Positions 1-8,526 of a DNA stretch of 64,000 nt are shown one piece after another. Both the position numbers and the translations under genes were made by a program. The notes under the pieces were generated by a model. The model saw only the letters and a list, made by a program, of their open reading frames with translations, was not told where the DNA came from and made no database searches. Source of the DNA: JABSSA01 sp039984715 (lineage in GTDB: Bacteria; Pseudomonadota; Alphaproteobacteria; Rhodobacterales; Rhodobacteraceae). The stretch lies in assembly GCA_039984715.1 (NCBI GenBank), contig JBDWUA010000001.1, positions 66,163 through 130,162 on the forward strand, in the 5' to 3' direction. Each line of letters starts with the position of its first letter. Position 1 is the first letter of the stretch.

Positions 1-54
1 GAGCATCAGCCATGGACAAAACCCATCTATTTCATTCAAGTAGGCGCACGATGA
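1..54 (+). CDS. C-terminal tail of an upstream gene (partial, unidentified)
   Basis: One forward frame is open from the window edge to a TGA at 52-54 and would encode a tail ending IQVGAR. It stops 21 bases before uraH, a spacing that fits an upstream member of the same purine-catabolism operon. The piece is too short to assign a family, and the other two forward frames cannot be excluded. Confidence 0.3.
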   Translation, partial: EHQPWTKPIYFIQVGAR

Positions 55-75
55 AGCGATCCGGGAGAGGATGCA

Positions 76-435
76 ATGGCACGTGGATATCTAACGACGC
101 ATGTGTTGGATACGGCGCTTGGTCGTCCGGCGCAGGGCTTGAAAATAGTTCTTTGGCGGCTGGATGGCGAGGCGCGGACAAAAGTGACTGAAATGGTCAC
201 AAACGAAGACGGGCGCACCAATGCACCGATCCTGCCGGATGATGTGTTCGTCACGGGCACATACGAGCTTGAATTTCATGCGGGCAGCTATTTGGATGCC
301 TGTGGCACGCCGCTGGAATCCCCTCGATTTCTGGATGTGATCCCGATCCGATTTGGGATGTCAGAAAAAGAGTCGCATTACCACGTGCCACTGCTGCTGT
401 CGCCCTTTGGGTATTCAACATATCGGGGAAGTTGA
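76..435 (+). CDS. uraH: 5-hydroxyisourate hydrolase
   Basis: Transthyretin-like hydrolase that opens 5-hydroxyisourate to OHCU, the second step of urate breakdown to allantoin; cytoplasmic. The 119 residues are normal for the family. The three family signatures are visible: N-terminal HVLDTALGRPA with His9, the DGR segment with Arg47, and the C-terminal tetrapeptide YRGS that closes the active site. A strong ribosome site (GGGAGAGG) lies five bases before the ATG. The rest of the urate pathway is probably upstream, outside the window. The convergent histidine kinase ends only 11 bases downstream. Confidence 0.95.
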   Translation: MARGYLTTHVLDTALGRPAQGLKIVLWRLDGEARTKVTEMVTNEDGRTNAPILPDDVFVTGTYELEFHAGSYLDACGTPLESPRFLDVIPIRFGMSEKESHYHVPLLLSPFGYSTYRGS

Positions 436-446
436 TTGCGGGCGGC

Positions 447-1373
447 TTAGGCGGGAAAGGTGATTTGGAAACAGGTGCCGGCTGGAACGTCTTTTAATGC
501 GATACGCGCGCCGCGCGCTTGCAACAAGGTCTGAACGATATTCAAACCCATACCTGTTCCGCCTGTATCCCGCCGCGTTGTAAAGAATGGGTCGAACACT
601 CTGTCACGATCCCCTGCCGCGATTCCTGTGCCATTGTCAGCGACCAACAAAACACCCGGTTCCACAGTCAGCGAAAGACTGGTCGCTCCATGTGCCAGTG
701 CATTTTGGTGCAAATGCTGAAGAACGGTTGAAATGTCCTGTTCCGCCAATGGAATTTGCCCGTCGATTTCGACAACGCATTTGTTGAGGTTTTTCGCAAC
801 ATCTGACAATTGGCACGTGCCTTGCCCTGCAGATTGAGACGCTTTGGCGTGGGCTTGCAAATGTTCCAACAATTGTTCCATGCGCAGGGACGCGCGGTTG
901 ATATTGTCGATCAATGTTGCGCGGGTGTTCGCATCATCCGTCGTTTGCAACATCTCGGCCGACCCGCGCAGCGATGTGAGCGGCGATTTCAATTCGTGAG
1001 TGACGTGATCTGCATAGGCGCGCAAACTGTTGGCGCGCGCCTGCAAAGCAGCGCTCATTTCAGTGACAGCTGTGCCCAAAGCATGCAGTTCTGGCGTGCC
1101 GAAATGTGTGGGTGGAATTGCGTCTTCGCCGTGCAATCGGGCACGCGCGTAATGTGTCAGGCTCCAGATTGGTCGCAACACAAGCCGCCACAACAAAAAC
1201 GCCAAAACTGATGTCGCGGCAAACACAATCCAGCCAAGAAGCCATGTGGTTTCGCCCCAACCTAGAATATTACCCTCAAGGCGAAAATATCCAATTCCAA
1301 CCAAGGGAACACTGAGCAGGGCGGCCAAGGTGCCACCGATCACAAGGGCAAGGGGAGGGCGCCACTTTTGCAT
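447..1373 (-). CDS. sensor histidine kinase with a minimal periplasmic loop
   Basis: Membrane histidine kinase that should phosphorylate the overlapping response regulator. I start it at the ATG at 1373, which shares one base with the regulator's TGA (TGATG), rather than at the longer frame beginning at 1451; this gives 308 residues. Two membrane helices (about 8-30 and 43-66) are separated by only about a dozen residues, so there is no room for a periplasmic sensor domain. A HAMP-like linker, an H-box HELKSPLTS with His126, an N-box (HLHQNALAHG), and G-boxes DNGTG and GTGMGL follow. Third gene of an operon with a DUF4173 membrane protein and an OmpR-type regulator. Signal unknown. Confidence 0.9.
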   Translation of the reverse strand: MQKWRPPLALVIGGTLAALLSVPLVGIGYFRLEGNILGWGETTWLLGWIVFAATSVLAFLLWRLVLRPIWSLTHYARARLHGEDAIPPTHFGTPELHALGTAVTEMSAALQARANSLRAYADHVTHELKSPLTSLRGSAEMLQTTDDANTRATLIDNINRASLRMEQLLEHLQAHAKASQSAGQGTCQLSDVAKNLNKCVVEIDGQIPLAEQDISTVLQHLHQNALAHGATSLSLTVEPGVLLVADNGTGIAAGDRDRVFDPFFTTRRDTGGTGMGLNIVQTLLQARGARIALKDVPAGTCFQITFPA

Positions 1374-2068
1374 CACTCGGTCGTCACCAAGCCAAGGCAA
1401 GGCCCCAGCCGCACACCAACGCCATGCACCGTTTCGACAGCATCCGGGCAACCAGCTTTTGACAATTTCTGCCGTAAATTTCGCAAATGACTGTCCAAAG
1501 TGCGGTCACTGACGGCTTGGCCAACACCATAAAGCCGATCCGTTAAATCTGGACGGGGTACAACGCGATCTGGTCGTTTCATCAGCAGGGCCAGAAGATC
1601 AAGCTCGCGCGCGGTCAATGTCACGATCTGCCCGGCGATAGAACATTCATGCCGGTCTTTGTCCAATCGCAACACCCCGCGATGCAAACCTTCTGTCACA
1701 GGAAGATGCGTGCGTTTCAGGATCGCTTTGATCCTTGCCATCAATTCACGTGGCGAAAACGGTTTGGTGACGTAATCATCGGCCCCAAATTCAAAGCCCA
1801 GAATGCGATCCACTTCGTCGTCGCGCGCGGTTAGAAAAAGGATGGGTGTTTCGTGGGTTTCCCGCAGGCGACGACACAGTTGAAGACCGTCAATGCCGGG
1901 CAGGCCGATATCCAACAATATCATTGCGAACCGCCCGCTTTGTGCTTTGGCCAAGCCTTCTGGACCATCGCCCGCTTCGTCTGTTTCGTACCCGGCCTGA
2001 TCCAACGCAACGCGCAACATCTGGCGAATGTCTGGATCGTCCTCAATGATAAGGATCATGGCGCACAT
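1373..2068 (-). CDS. OmpR/PhoB-family response regulator
   Basis: Two-domain transcription factor: receiver (about 1-120) with acidic pocket EDD, phospho-acceptor Asp53 in LLDIGLPG and the conserved Lys in TKPFSP, then a winged-helix DNA-binding domain ending HGVGVRL. Cognate to the histidine kinase that begins on its stop codon. Its start lies inside the 3' end of the DUF4173 gene, a 26-base overlap that implies translational coupling of all three. A second ATG three codons in (2059) is equally possible; a GGTGAAGG ribosome site serves either. Target genes cannot be read from the sequence; the divergent 3531-3685 gap, shared with deoC, is a natural candidate. Confidence 0.92.
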   Translation of the reverse strand: MCAMILIIEDDPDIRQMLRVALDQAGYETDEAGDGPEGLAKAQSGRFAMILLDIGLPGIDGLQLCRRLRETHETPILFLTARDDEVDRILGFEFGADDYVTKPFSPRELMARIKAILKRTHLPVTEGLHRGVLRLDKDRHECSIAGQIVTLTARELDLLALLMKRPDRVVPRPDLTDRLYGVGQAVSDRTLDSHLRNLRQKLSKAGCPDAVETVHGVGVRLGPCLGLVTTE

Positions 2069-3530
2069 CCTTCACCTCTGATTGCGCCAAGCTACGGCGC
2101 AGACGCCAGTTGCGAAAGCCCCATTCGCGCCAATCGTTTGGCTGGGACATTTCCGGGCGTTTCCAGGCCGGGCAACGGTATTCAACGTTCACACCTTGTC
2201 GGTCCAATTCTGGCAAAACGCCTTCGCTTAAGGAACACAAGTATTTTAAATCCTGTTTTCCGGAGGTTGTGAAATTATGCCGTGCGATGATGCCGTCAAA
2301 GTTGATGAAACAACAGACGTATAAAGTACACAATCCAAGGGACGCGTTGCGTATCAAAAGCCAGCCTGTGTTGTGACGTCTGTAAACCTGCCACAAGACA
2401 ATCAGCAGCCCCACCAGAACGACGGCCATCCAAATACCCGCCGCCATCCGAAGTCGCGTCAAACCATATGCGTCTATGTAAAGATCTAACCGTATTGCCG
2501 ATGCCCCTACCAGCAAGATGTTTTGTATCAGCCAAAGGATAAGAAGCCTGTGCAATAGACTGGAATTGTCCGTCAGCGGTCTGGCCAATACGGCAAACGC
2601 TCCAGCAAGCAGCGCAGTCATCAGCAAGGGATACGCGCCTCGATGGGCATAAGTGGCATAGGTCACACCTTCGGGCAGTTCGGTGGCACCATACAAAAAT
2701 GCGAAATCCATAAAGGTTTGGACGGCGAACATCAGGTTAAACAGCACCATAGACCGACCCAATGACCGTGTGTTGATCAATCCGGGTCGATGAACCAAAT
2801 GCCGTTGCGGTTTTCGTGCCATCAGCGCATTTCGCAAGCGCGGCGCAATCAAAGCGCCCCAGATGACACAGGCCAACACGCCCCAAAAGATCAATCGCGT
2901 CATGTTTGGTTCTGGAATTTGCGTCAAAGAGATTTGGTCAAAAAAATCTGCAATCAACGGGTTCGCATTGCCAAACAACAGCAAGAAAACCAGCCCCAAC
3001 CCCAAAGGAATCGTCCAACCCATCACCAGATCGCGAATGTTCATGTTTAGGATGCGCAATCGACTGGTCAGATCCAAAACATCACGAAAGCTGAACGCAA
3101 TTGCGACCCAAGGATAGCGCAAGAAAGACCGCAAAAGCGACTGAAGTTTGACGTCTGCGATTCCACACAAAACAACCAAACCGCCTGACAGCAGGAAAAA
3201 GACCGACAGCGGTTGTACGACTTCGATTACGGGCAACACGCTCAGACCTGCGCCAATCAGGCATATTTTCAGACGTGCGCGGCTGAGGTTTGGAGCAAAC
3301 AGAAGGCTGGCACCGATGACCGCTAAGGCGAAAACGGCAAGCGACAATCCGGGCCATACATGCCAGATCATGGCATCGCCAAAAGCGATCAATGCAAGTA
3401 AAACAAGCCACTTGCCCATATCTGAATCCATTGCTTTGGCGGGCTTTCGTGTTCGCGGTTTGACCCCGTCCATCCACCAACCATCGCGTTGCATCGCCAA
3501 TGGAACGCCTCTGATCACTGCAGTTTTCAT
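2043..3530 (-). CDS. DUF4173-type multispanning membrane protein
   Basis: 495-residue inner-membrane protein. After a basic cytosolic N-terminus (residues 1-38, rich in Arg/Lys) there are roughly ten to twelve hydrophobic segments with few polar interruptions, then a soluble tail of about 90 residues with WREWGFRNWRLRR near the end. I recognise the overall pattern as the DUF4153/DUF4173 group, whose function is not established. It is the first gene of the operon with a response regulator and a kinase lacking a periplasmic sensor, so I infer a sensing or signal-modulating role. It could instead be the regulated output of the system. Confidence 0.72.
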   Translation of the reverse strand: MKTAVIRGVPLAMQRDGWWMDGVKPRTRKPAKAMDSDMGKWLVLLALIAFGDAMIWHVWPGLSLAVFALAVIGASLLFAPNLSRARLKICLIGAGLSVLPVIEVVQPLSVFFLLSGGLVVLCGIADVKLQSLLRSFLRYPWVAIAFSFRDVLDLTSRLRILNMNIRDLVMGWTIPLGLGLVFLLLFGNANPLIADFFDQISLTQIPEPNMTRLIFWGVLACVIWGALIAPRLRNALMARKPQRHLVHRPGLINTRSLGRSMVLFNLMFAVQTFMDFAFLYGATELPEGVTYATYAHRGAYPLLMTALLAGAFAVLARPLTDNSSLLHRLLILWLIQNILLVGASAIRLDLYIDAYGLTRLRMAAGIWMAVVLVGLLIVLWQVYRRHNTGWLLIRNASLGLCTLYVCCFINFDGIIARHNFTTSGKQDLKYLCSLSEGVLPELDRQGVNVEYRCPAWKRPEMSQPNDWREWGFRNWRLRRSLAQSEVKDVRHDPYH

Positions 3531-3685
3531 GTTTGTTTGTCCCTGTTCTTTTGTTCTTTGAACTCAAACTGACATTGAGCCGTGCAGTTGCCGCAGGTGA
3601 TTTGTGCAGAGTTTGCGCAGAGGCATGTCTTGCCTTGCATTGCCGCGCATGCGACCACAAGCTGTGCTCCTATCGGAGGTGAGAG

Positions 3686-4684
3686 ATGCTAGAACCGGCC
3701 ACATCCATTTTGAAAACAAAGACCCAATTGCCGCAGGTCACAGAACCGCGCAATCCGGGCATGGACCTTGATTTGGAATGGGTGCGTCGCGTTCAAGCCA
3801 ATACGTCGGCTATTGAAAGACGATGTAAGACGCTGCCCGGCCGACGTTCGATCAAGAAAGATCACCAAGCAGCATGGCTGTTGCGCGCGCTTAGCTGCAT
3901 TGATTTGACAACGTTGTCTGGCGACGACACAGACAGACGTGTTGCGCGTCTCTGTGCAAAAGCCCGGCAGCCCATGCGTCAGGATATGCTGGATGCGTTG
4001 GGTATGGATGGCCTGACCACCGGTGCCGTGTGTGTTTATCACGAGATGATCCCAGCTGCAGTGCGCGCATTGCAAGGCACAGGCATTCCAGTTGCGGCTG
4101 TATCAACAGGCTTTCCTGCAGGTCTTTCCCCGTTTCATCTGCGCATTCAGGAAATTCGCGAAAGTGTTGCGGCGGGCGCGGCTGAGATCGACATTGTGAT
4201 TTCGCGGCGGCACGTTCTTGAGGGCAATTGGCAGGCTTTGTATGACGAAATGAAAGAAATGCGCGACGCCTGTGGCGAAGCACATGTCAAAGCAATCCTT
4301 GCGACCGGCGAATTGGGCACCCTGCGCAACGTGGCACGCGCATCCTTGGTTTGCATGATGGCAGGGGCGGATTTCATCAAGACATCGACGGGCAAAGAAA
4401 GCGTGAATGCGACGCTGCCCGTCACGTTGGTCATGATCCGCGCAATCCGCGAATACTATGAACACACAGGATACCGGATTGGGTACAAACCCGCAGGCGG
4501 CATTTCCAAGGCCAAAGATGCCTTGATGTATCTGGCATTGATGAAAGAAGAATTGGGCGACCGTTGGTTGCGCCCTGACCTGTTCCGTTTCGGGGCGTCG
4601 TCGCTTTTGGGTGATATTGAACGTCAGTTGGAACACCATTTGACTGGCGCCTATTCAGCCAACTGGCGTCACGCAGCGGGATAA
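3686..4684 (+). CDS. deoC: deoxyribose-phosphate aldolase
   Basis: Class I aldolase cleaving 2-deoxyribose-5-phosphate to acetaldehyde and glyceraldehyde-3-phosphate, the last step of deoxynucleoside catabolism; cytoplasmic. The TIM-barrel core shows the Schiff-base lysine Lys232 in FIKTSTGKE and the proton-relay Lys268 in GYKPAGGIS. At 332 residues it is of the longer DeoC type, with about 70 extra N-terminal residues compared with the E. coli enzyme. An excellent ribosome site (GGAGGTGAGAG) precedes the ATG. The dehydrogenase gene 118 bases downstream is well placed to oxidise an aldehyde product. The start faces the DUF4173 operon across a 155-base divergent gap. Confidence 0.95.
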   Translation: MLEPATSILKTKTQLPQVTEPRNPGMDLDLEWVRRVQANTSAIERRCKTLPGRRSIKKDHQAAWLLRALSCIDLTTLSGDDTDRRVARLCAKARQPMRQDMLDALGMDGLTTGAVCVYHEMIPAAVRALQGTGIPVAAVSTGFPAGLSPFHLRIQEIRESVAAGAAEIDIVISRRHVLEGNWQALYDEMKEMRDACGEAHVKAILATGELGTLRNVARASLVCMMAGADFIKTSTGKESVNATLPVTLVMIRAIREYYEHTGYRIGYKPAGGISKAKDALMYLALMKEELGDRWLRPDLFRFGASSLLGDIERQLEHHLTGAYSANWRHAAG

Positions 4685-4802
4685 TCAGCATGCATAAGCT
4701 TAGTCCAAAGAGCGGTGGCAGACCCGTAAACAATCCAGCAATAATTCCACCCTCATCAAAACGAGTGCTTACGCCGGAAGGTTGCACAACAGGAGCCTTG
4801 GT

Positions 4803-7145
4803 ATGACAGTCAAAGACATCTTTGAAAGCATGGAATACGGCCTGGCTCCTGAAAGCACGACCGAGGCCCAAAGCTGGTTGGATTCGCATAATCGCAAATT
4901 CGGTCATTTCATCGACGGCGCGTTTACAAAAGCAGGCAAAGGATTTCCCAGTACGAACCCGGCCAACGGGAAAAACCTTGCTCAAGTATCGCAAGCCAAA
5001 CAATCCGATGTGGATGCCGCAGTTGCGGCTGCCCGCAAGGCGCAAGGGACATGGCAAAAGCTGGGTGGGCATGGGCGTGCGCGCGTTCTTTATGCGATTG
5101 CGCGTGTTTTGCAAAAACACAGCCGTTTGTTTGCAGTGCTTGAGAGCCTCGATAATGGGAAGCCCATTCGCGAAAGCCGTGACATCGATATTCCACTGGC
5201 GCAGCGCCATTTCTATTACCACGCAGGTATGGCGCAATTGATGGATGCGGAATTGCCTGATCGCCAAGCCTTGGGTGTGTGTGGGCAAATCGTGCCGTGG
5301 AACTTCCCGCTTTTGATGCTGGCATGGAAAGTCGCGCCTGCATTGGCGATGGGGAACACGGTTGTTCTGAAACCTGCGGAATACACATCGCTGACGGCAT
5401 TGTTGTTTGCGGATATCTGCAAAGAAGCAGGCGTGCCCAAAGGGGTCGTGAATATCGTCACCGGCGACGGGGCCGTGGGTGAAATGATCGTGGCATCGGA
5501 TGTCGACAAGGTCGCGTTTACCGGATCAACATCTGTGGGGCGTCGCATTCGCGAAGCAACGGCAGGCAGCGGCAAGGCGTTAACGCTCGAGCTGGGGGGG
5601 AAATCGCCCTATATCGTGTTTGACGATGCGGATATCGACAGCGCAATCGAAGGGCTTGTTGACGCCATTTGGTTCAATCAAGGGCAGGTGTGCTGTGCCG
5701 GGTCGCGTTTGTTGGTGCATGAGCCGATTGCAGATGCGTTTTATACCAAGCTGCGCACACGGATGAACAAACTGCGTGTCGGTGATCCACTGGACAAGTC
5801 GATTGATGTGGGGGCTGTTGTCGACCCCGTGCAGCTTGCCGCCATCAAAGGCATGGTCGAAGCCAATACAGCAGGTGAAACGTTTCAGGCATCGGTCGAA
5901 CTGCCAAACATCGGGAGCTTTTATCCGCCGACGCTGATCACCGGTTTGAATACCGCTGACACATTGATGCAAGAAGAGATTTTTGGACCTGTTTTGGTAT
6001 CAACGACATTCCGCACGCCTGCCGAGGCTGTGCAATTGGCCAACAACACGCGCTATGGGCTTGCCGCCACAGTCTGGACGGAGAACGTCAACCTTGCCTT
6101 GGACATTGCACCAAAGCTTGTGGCCGGTGTGGTGTGGGTCAACGCAACGAACCTGTTCGATGCAGCCGCTGGTTTTGGTGGCGTCCGAGAAAGCGGGTTT
6201 GGTCGCGAAGGCGGGTGGGAAGGCTTGCAGGCCTACACACGTCCCAAAGGCAGCCAAAAGGGGCTGAAACCTATCGCGGCCCTGCAAGGGGACGGTTCGC
6301 CAGCGGACCCGTTGGACCGAACCGCGAAAATGTATGTGGGTGGCAAACAAGCCCGACCCGATGGTGGGTATTCTCGGGCGGTTTATGGCAAGTCTGGCGC
6401 GTTGCTGGGCCAAGTCGGGTTGGCCAACCGAAAAGATCTGCGCAATGCGGTTGAGGCGGCGCAAGCGGCTAAATCCTGGTCTGGAACAACCGGGCATTTG
6501 CGCGCCCAGATCCTGTATTACATTGCCGAGAATTTACAGGCGCGCGGTTCAGAATTCGCGGCACGTTTGGATGCAATGCAAGGTGGGCGCAAAGGGGCTG
6601 CCGAAGTCGAAGCCACAGTGCACAGATTGTTCACTTATGCAGCTTGGGCCGACAAATACGATGGGCAGGCCAAAGGTGTCCCGATGCGAGGGGTCGCGTT
6701 GGCCATGAACGAACCCGTCGGCGTCATCGCGGCGCTGTGCCCGGATGAAGCACCGCTTTTGGGCCTTGTTTCATTGATGGCGCCTGCCATTGCGATGGGC
6801 AATCGCGTTGTTCTTGCTGCGTCAGAACCATTTCCATTGGCCGCAACGGATTTTTATCAAGTCTTAGAAACCTCCGATGTGCTGGGCGGAGTGGTCAATA
6901 TCTTGACGGGTGCGCATTCTGATCTGACCAGCCATATGGCGTCGCATATGGACATTGACGCTGTTTGGTCTTTTTCCGGCAGCGATGCGTCTGGCTCAAT
7001 CGAACGTGGGGCAGCAAGCAACCTAAAGAGGACTTGGGTCAACAACGCCAAAGCACGGGATTGGTTCGGAACAGACGGCGAGGGGCGCGAATTCCTGCAA
7101 GCCGCAACCGAAGTCAAAACGATCTGGGTGCCATACGGCGAATAA
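4803..7145 (+). CDS. two-domain aldehyde dehydrogenase (ALDH16-like)
   Basis: 780-residue NAD(P)-dependent aldehyde dehydrogenase. I start at ATG 4803 because AGGAG lies seven bases upstream; a TTG start 21 bases earlier has no such site. The first half (about 1-485) is a complete ALDH with Glu263 in LELGGKSP, catalytic Cys297 in GQVCC and the C-terminal EEIFGPV loop. The second half (about 505-780) repeats an ALDH fold but has no cysteine at the catalytic site, no ELGGK motif, and appears truncated. This catalytic-plus-degenerate layout is the ALDH16 family, of which a Loktanella protein is, to my memory, the structural prototype. Beside deoC, acetaldehyde is a plausible substrate, by inference only. 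Confidence 0.88.
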   Translation: MTVKDIFESMEYGLAPESTTEAQSWLDSHNRKFGHFIDGAFTKAGKGFPSTNPANGKNLAQVSQAKQSDVDAAVAAARKAQGTWQKLGGHGRARVLYAIARVLQKHSRLFAVLESLDNGKPIRESRDIDIPLAQRHFYYHAGMAQLMDAELPDRQALGVCGQIVPWNFPLLMLAWKVAPALAMGNTVVLKPAEYTSLTALLFADICKEAGVPKGVVNIVTGDGAVGEMIVASDVDKVAFTGSTSVGRRIREATAGSGKALTLELGGKSPYIVFDDADIDSAIEGLVDAIWFNQGQVCCAGSRLLVHEPIADAFYTKLRTRMNKLRVGDPLDKSIDVGAVVDPVQLAAIKGMVEANTAGETFQASVELPNIGSFYPPTLITGLNTADTLMQEEIFGPVLVSTTFRTPAEAVQLANNTRYGLAATVWTENVNLALDIAPKLVAGVVWVNATNLFDAAAGFGGVRESGFGREGGWEGLQAYTRPKGSQKGLKPIAALQGDGSPADPLDRTAKMYVGGKQARPDGGYSRAVYGKSGALLGQVGLANRKDLRNAVEAAQAAKSWSGTTGHLRAQILYYIAENLQARGSEFAARLDAMQGGRKGAAEVEATVHRLFTYAAWADKYDGQAKGVPMRGVALAMNEPVGVIAALCPDEAPLLGLVSLMAPAIAMGNRVVLAASEPFPLAATDFYQVLETSDVLGGVVNILTGAHSDLTSHMASHMDIDAVWSFSGSDASGSIERGAASNLKRTWVNNAKARDWFGTDGEGREFLQAATEVKTIWVPYGE

Positions 7146-7147
7146 AG

Positions 7148-7177
7148 AAAAGGCGGAGCACCAGCCCCGCCTTTTTT
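7148..7177 (+). terminator. Rho-independent terminator after the ALDH gene
   Basis: Stem AAAAGGCGG / CCGCCTTTT with a ten-base loop and a run of six T, starting three bases after the dehydrogenase stop. It closes the deoC-ALDH unit. Confidence 0.88.
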
Positions 7178-7190
7178 AATTTTCTGTCCG

Positions 7191-7226
7191 TCCGAGTTTA
7201 GTTGGCTGTCCGAGTTTAGTTGGCTG
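7191..7226. repeat. 18-bp perfect tandem duplication at the end of the M16 gene
   Basis: The 18 bases at 7191-7208 (TCCGAGTTTAGTTGGCTG) recur exactly at 7209-7226. The second copy supplies the last codons and the stop of the minus-strand peptidase gene, so the duplication is beyond the stop codon and leaves the protein unchanged. It looks like a recent replication-slippage event. Confidence 0.9.
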
Positions 7227-8526
7227 AAAGCCCTTCGGGCTTGCCGACGACGACAAACATCAGATTGTCTGGCTTCAGCAGATAGGCTGCCACACGGTTC
7301 GTATCCTCAAGCGTTACAGCTTCGACTTTTTCATTGCGGGTCGCGATGTAATCGATCGGCAGTCCCAGCATTTGCATGCCCACCATAATCCGCGCGATTT
7401 GACCGTTGCCCGAAAAATTCAGCGGATACGCACCCGTGACATAGGTTTTGGCCGCATCCAGTTCTTTCTGAGTGATACCTTCGCTTGCAGCTTTGGCCCA
7501 TTCGTCCTTGATGACTTCAATGGCTTGGCCGATCCGGTCATTGGCCGACGCCACCTGACCTTGAACCGTTGCCGCCAAATCTTGCGATGCGAGATACGAA
7601 TAGACACCGTAAGTGAGGCCACGTTTTTCGCGTACCTCGGTGGTCAGACGGCTTTCAAATCCGCCAGCCCCCAGAACTTGGTTCAAAATCCGCGCTGCAA
7701 AGAAATCAGGGTCATCCTGATCAATGCCAGAGTGACCAAAGATGGCGACAGATTGAGGCGTGTCAAATTCAGTAACGTGCAATCCGCCTTCGATTTGCAG
7801 ATCCGCCTGAACAGGCATAGCCGCCCCGGTATCCGGCAAATCACCCAGCAGTTTGTCCAGCATCGGACCCAGTTCCTCGGGGGTGATATCGCCAACCGCG
7901 CCGACGTAAATGCGATCTTTTGCAAAGACAGCTGAATGTGCGGCGACGATATCGTCCCGTGTCAAAGCCTCAACGCTTTCCACAGTACCCTTGAAGGCTG
8001 ACCCATAGGGATGATCGCCATAGGTTTTTGAATCCCATTCCAACCGCGCGATATTGTTTGGATCTTGCGCGTCTGAGCGCAGACCAGACAAGACCTGTTC
8101 CCGCACCCGGTCGATATCGGGTTGGTTGAAGCTTGGTTCAAGCAAAGAGCGCCGCAACAATTCAACGGCTTCGTCCCGATTTTCTGTTAGAAATCGGCCC
8201 GATATACGCGCCGCGTCATCACCTGTGTCGTATCCAAAAGACGCCGCCAATCCTTCGACTTCTTTCGCAAACCCACGGCTATCAAGATCTCCGGTGCCTT
8301 CTTCCAACAATCCAGTCATCAGATAGATCGCACCGCGTTTGTCAGGTGCATCCAACGAAGCCCCGCCGCGAAACCGAATTTCCAGTGCCATGAACGGAAT
8401 GGAGGGTTCTTGGACCAACCACGCTTTGATGCCACCGGGGCTGATGACCTCTTCGATCTTGACTTCTGCCTGTGCTGGTATGGTCAGGAAAACCAGAGAA
8501 AACAGTGTTGCAAATATCCGCATCAT
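7216..8526 (-). CDS. M16-family peptidase-like protein, non-catalytic partner
   Basis: 436-residue exported M16-fold protein with a signal peptide of about 20 residues ending PAQA. Where its upstream neighbour has the zinc motif HFLEH, this protein has YLMTG (about residues 68-72), so both zinc histidines and the catalytic glutamate are missing. The C-terminal substrate-binding Arg/Tyr pair is kept in EKRGLTYGVYSYL. That split, catalysis in one subunit and Arg/Tyr in the other, is the known heterodimeric M16B arrangement. Its start overlaps the stop of the active subunit (ATGA), which favours one-to-one synthesis. Expected location is the periplasm. Confidence 0.93.
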   Translation of the reverse strand: MMRIFATLFSLVFLTIPAQAEVKIEEVISPGGIKAWLVQEPSIPFMALEIRFRGGASLDAPDKRGAIYLMTGLLEEGTGDLDSRGFAKEVEGLAASFGYDTGDDAARISGRFLTENRDEAVELLRRSLLEPSFNQPDIDRVREQVLSGLRSDAQDPNNIARLEWDSKTYGDHPYGSAFKGTVESVEALTRDDIVAAHSAVFAKDRIYVGAVGDITPEELGPMLDKLLGDLPDTGAAMPVQADLQIEGGLHVTEFDTPQSVAIFGHSGIDQDDPDFFAARILNQVLGAGGFESRLTTEVREKRGLTYGVYSYLASQDLAATVQGQVASANDRIGQAIEVIKDEWAKAASEGITQKELDAAKTYVTGAYPLNFSGNGQIARIMVGMQMLGLPIDYIATRNEKVEAVTLEDTNRVAAYLLKPDNLMFVVVGKPEGLSAN

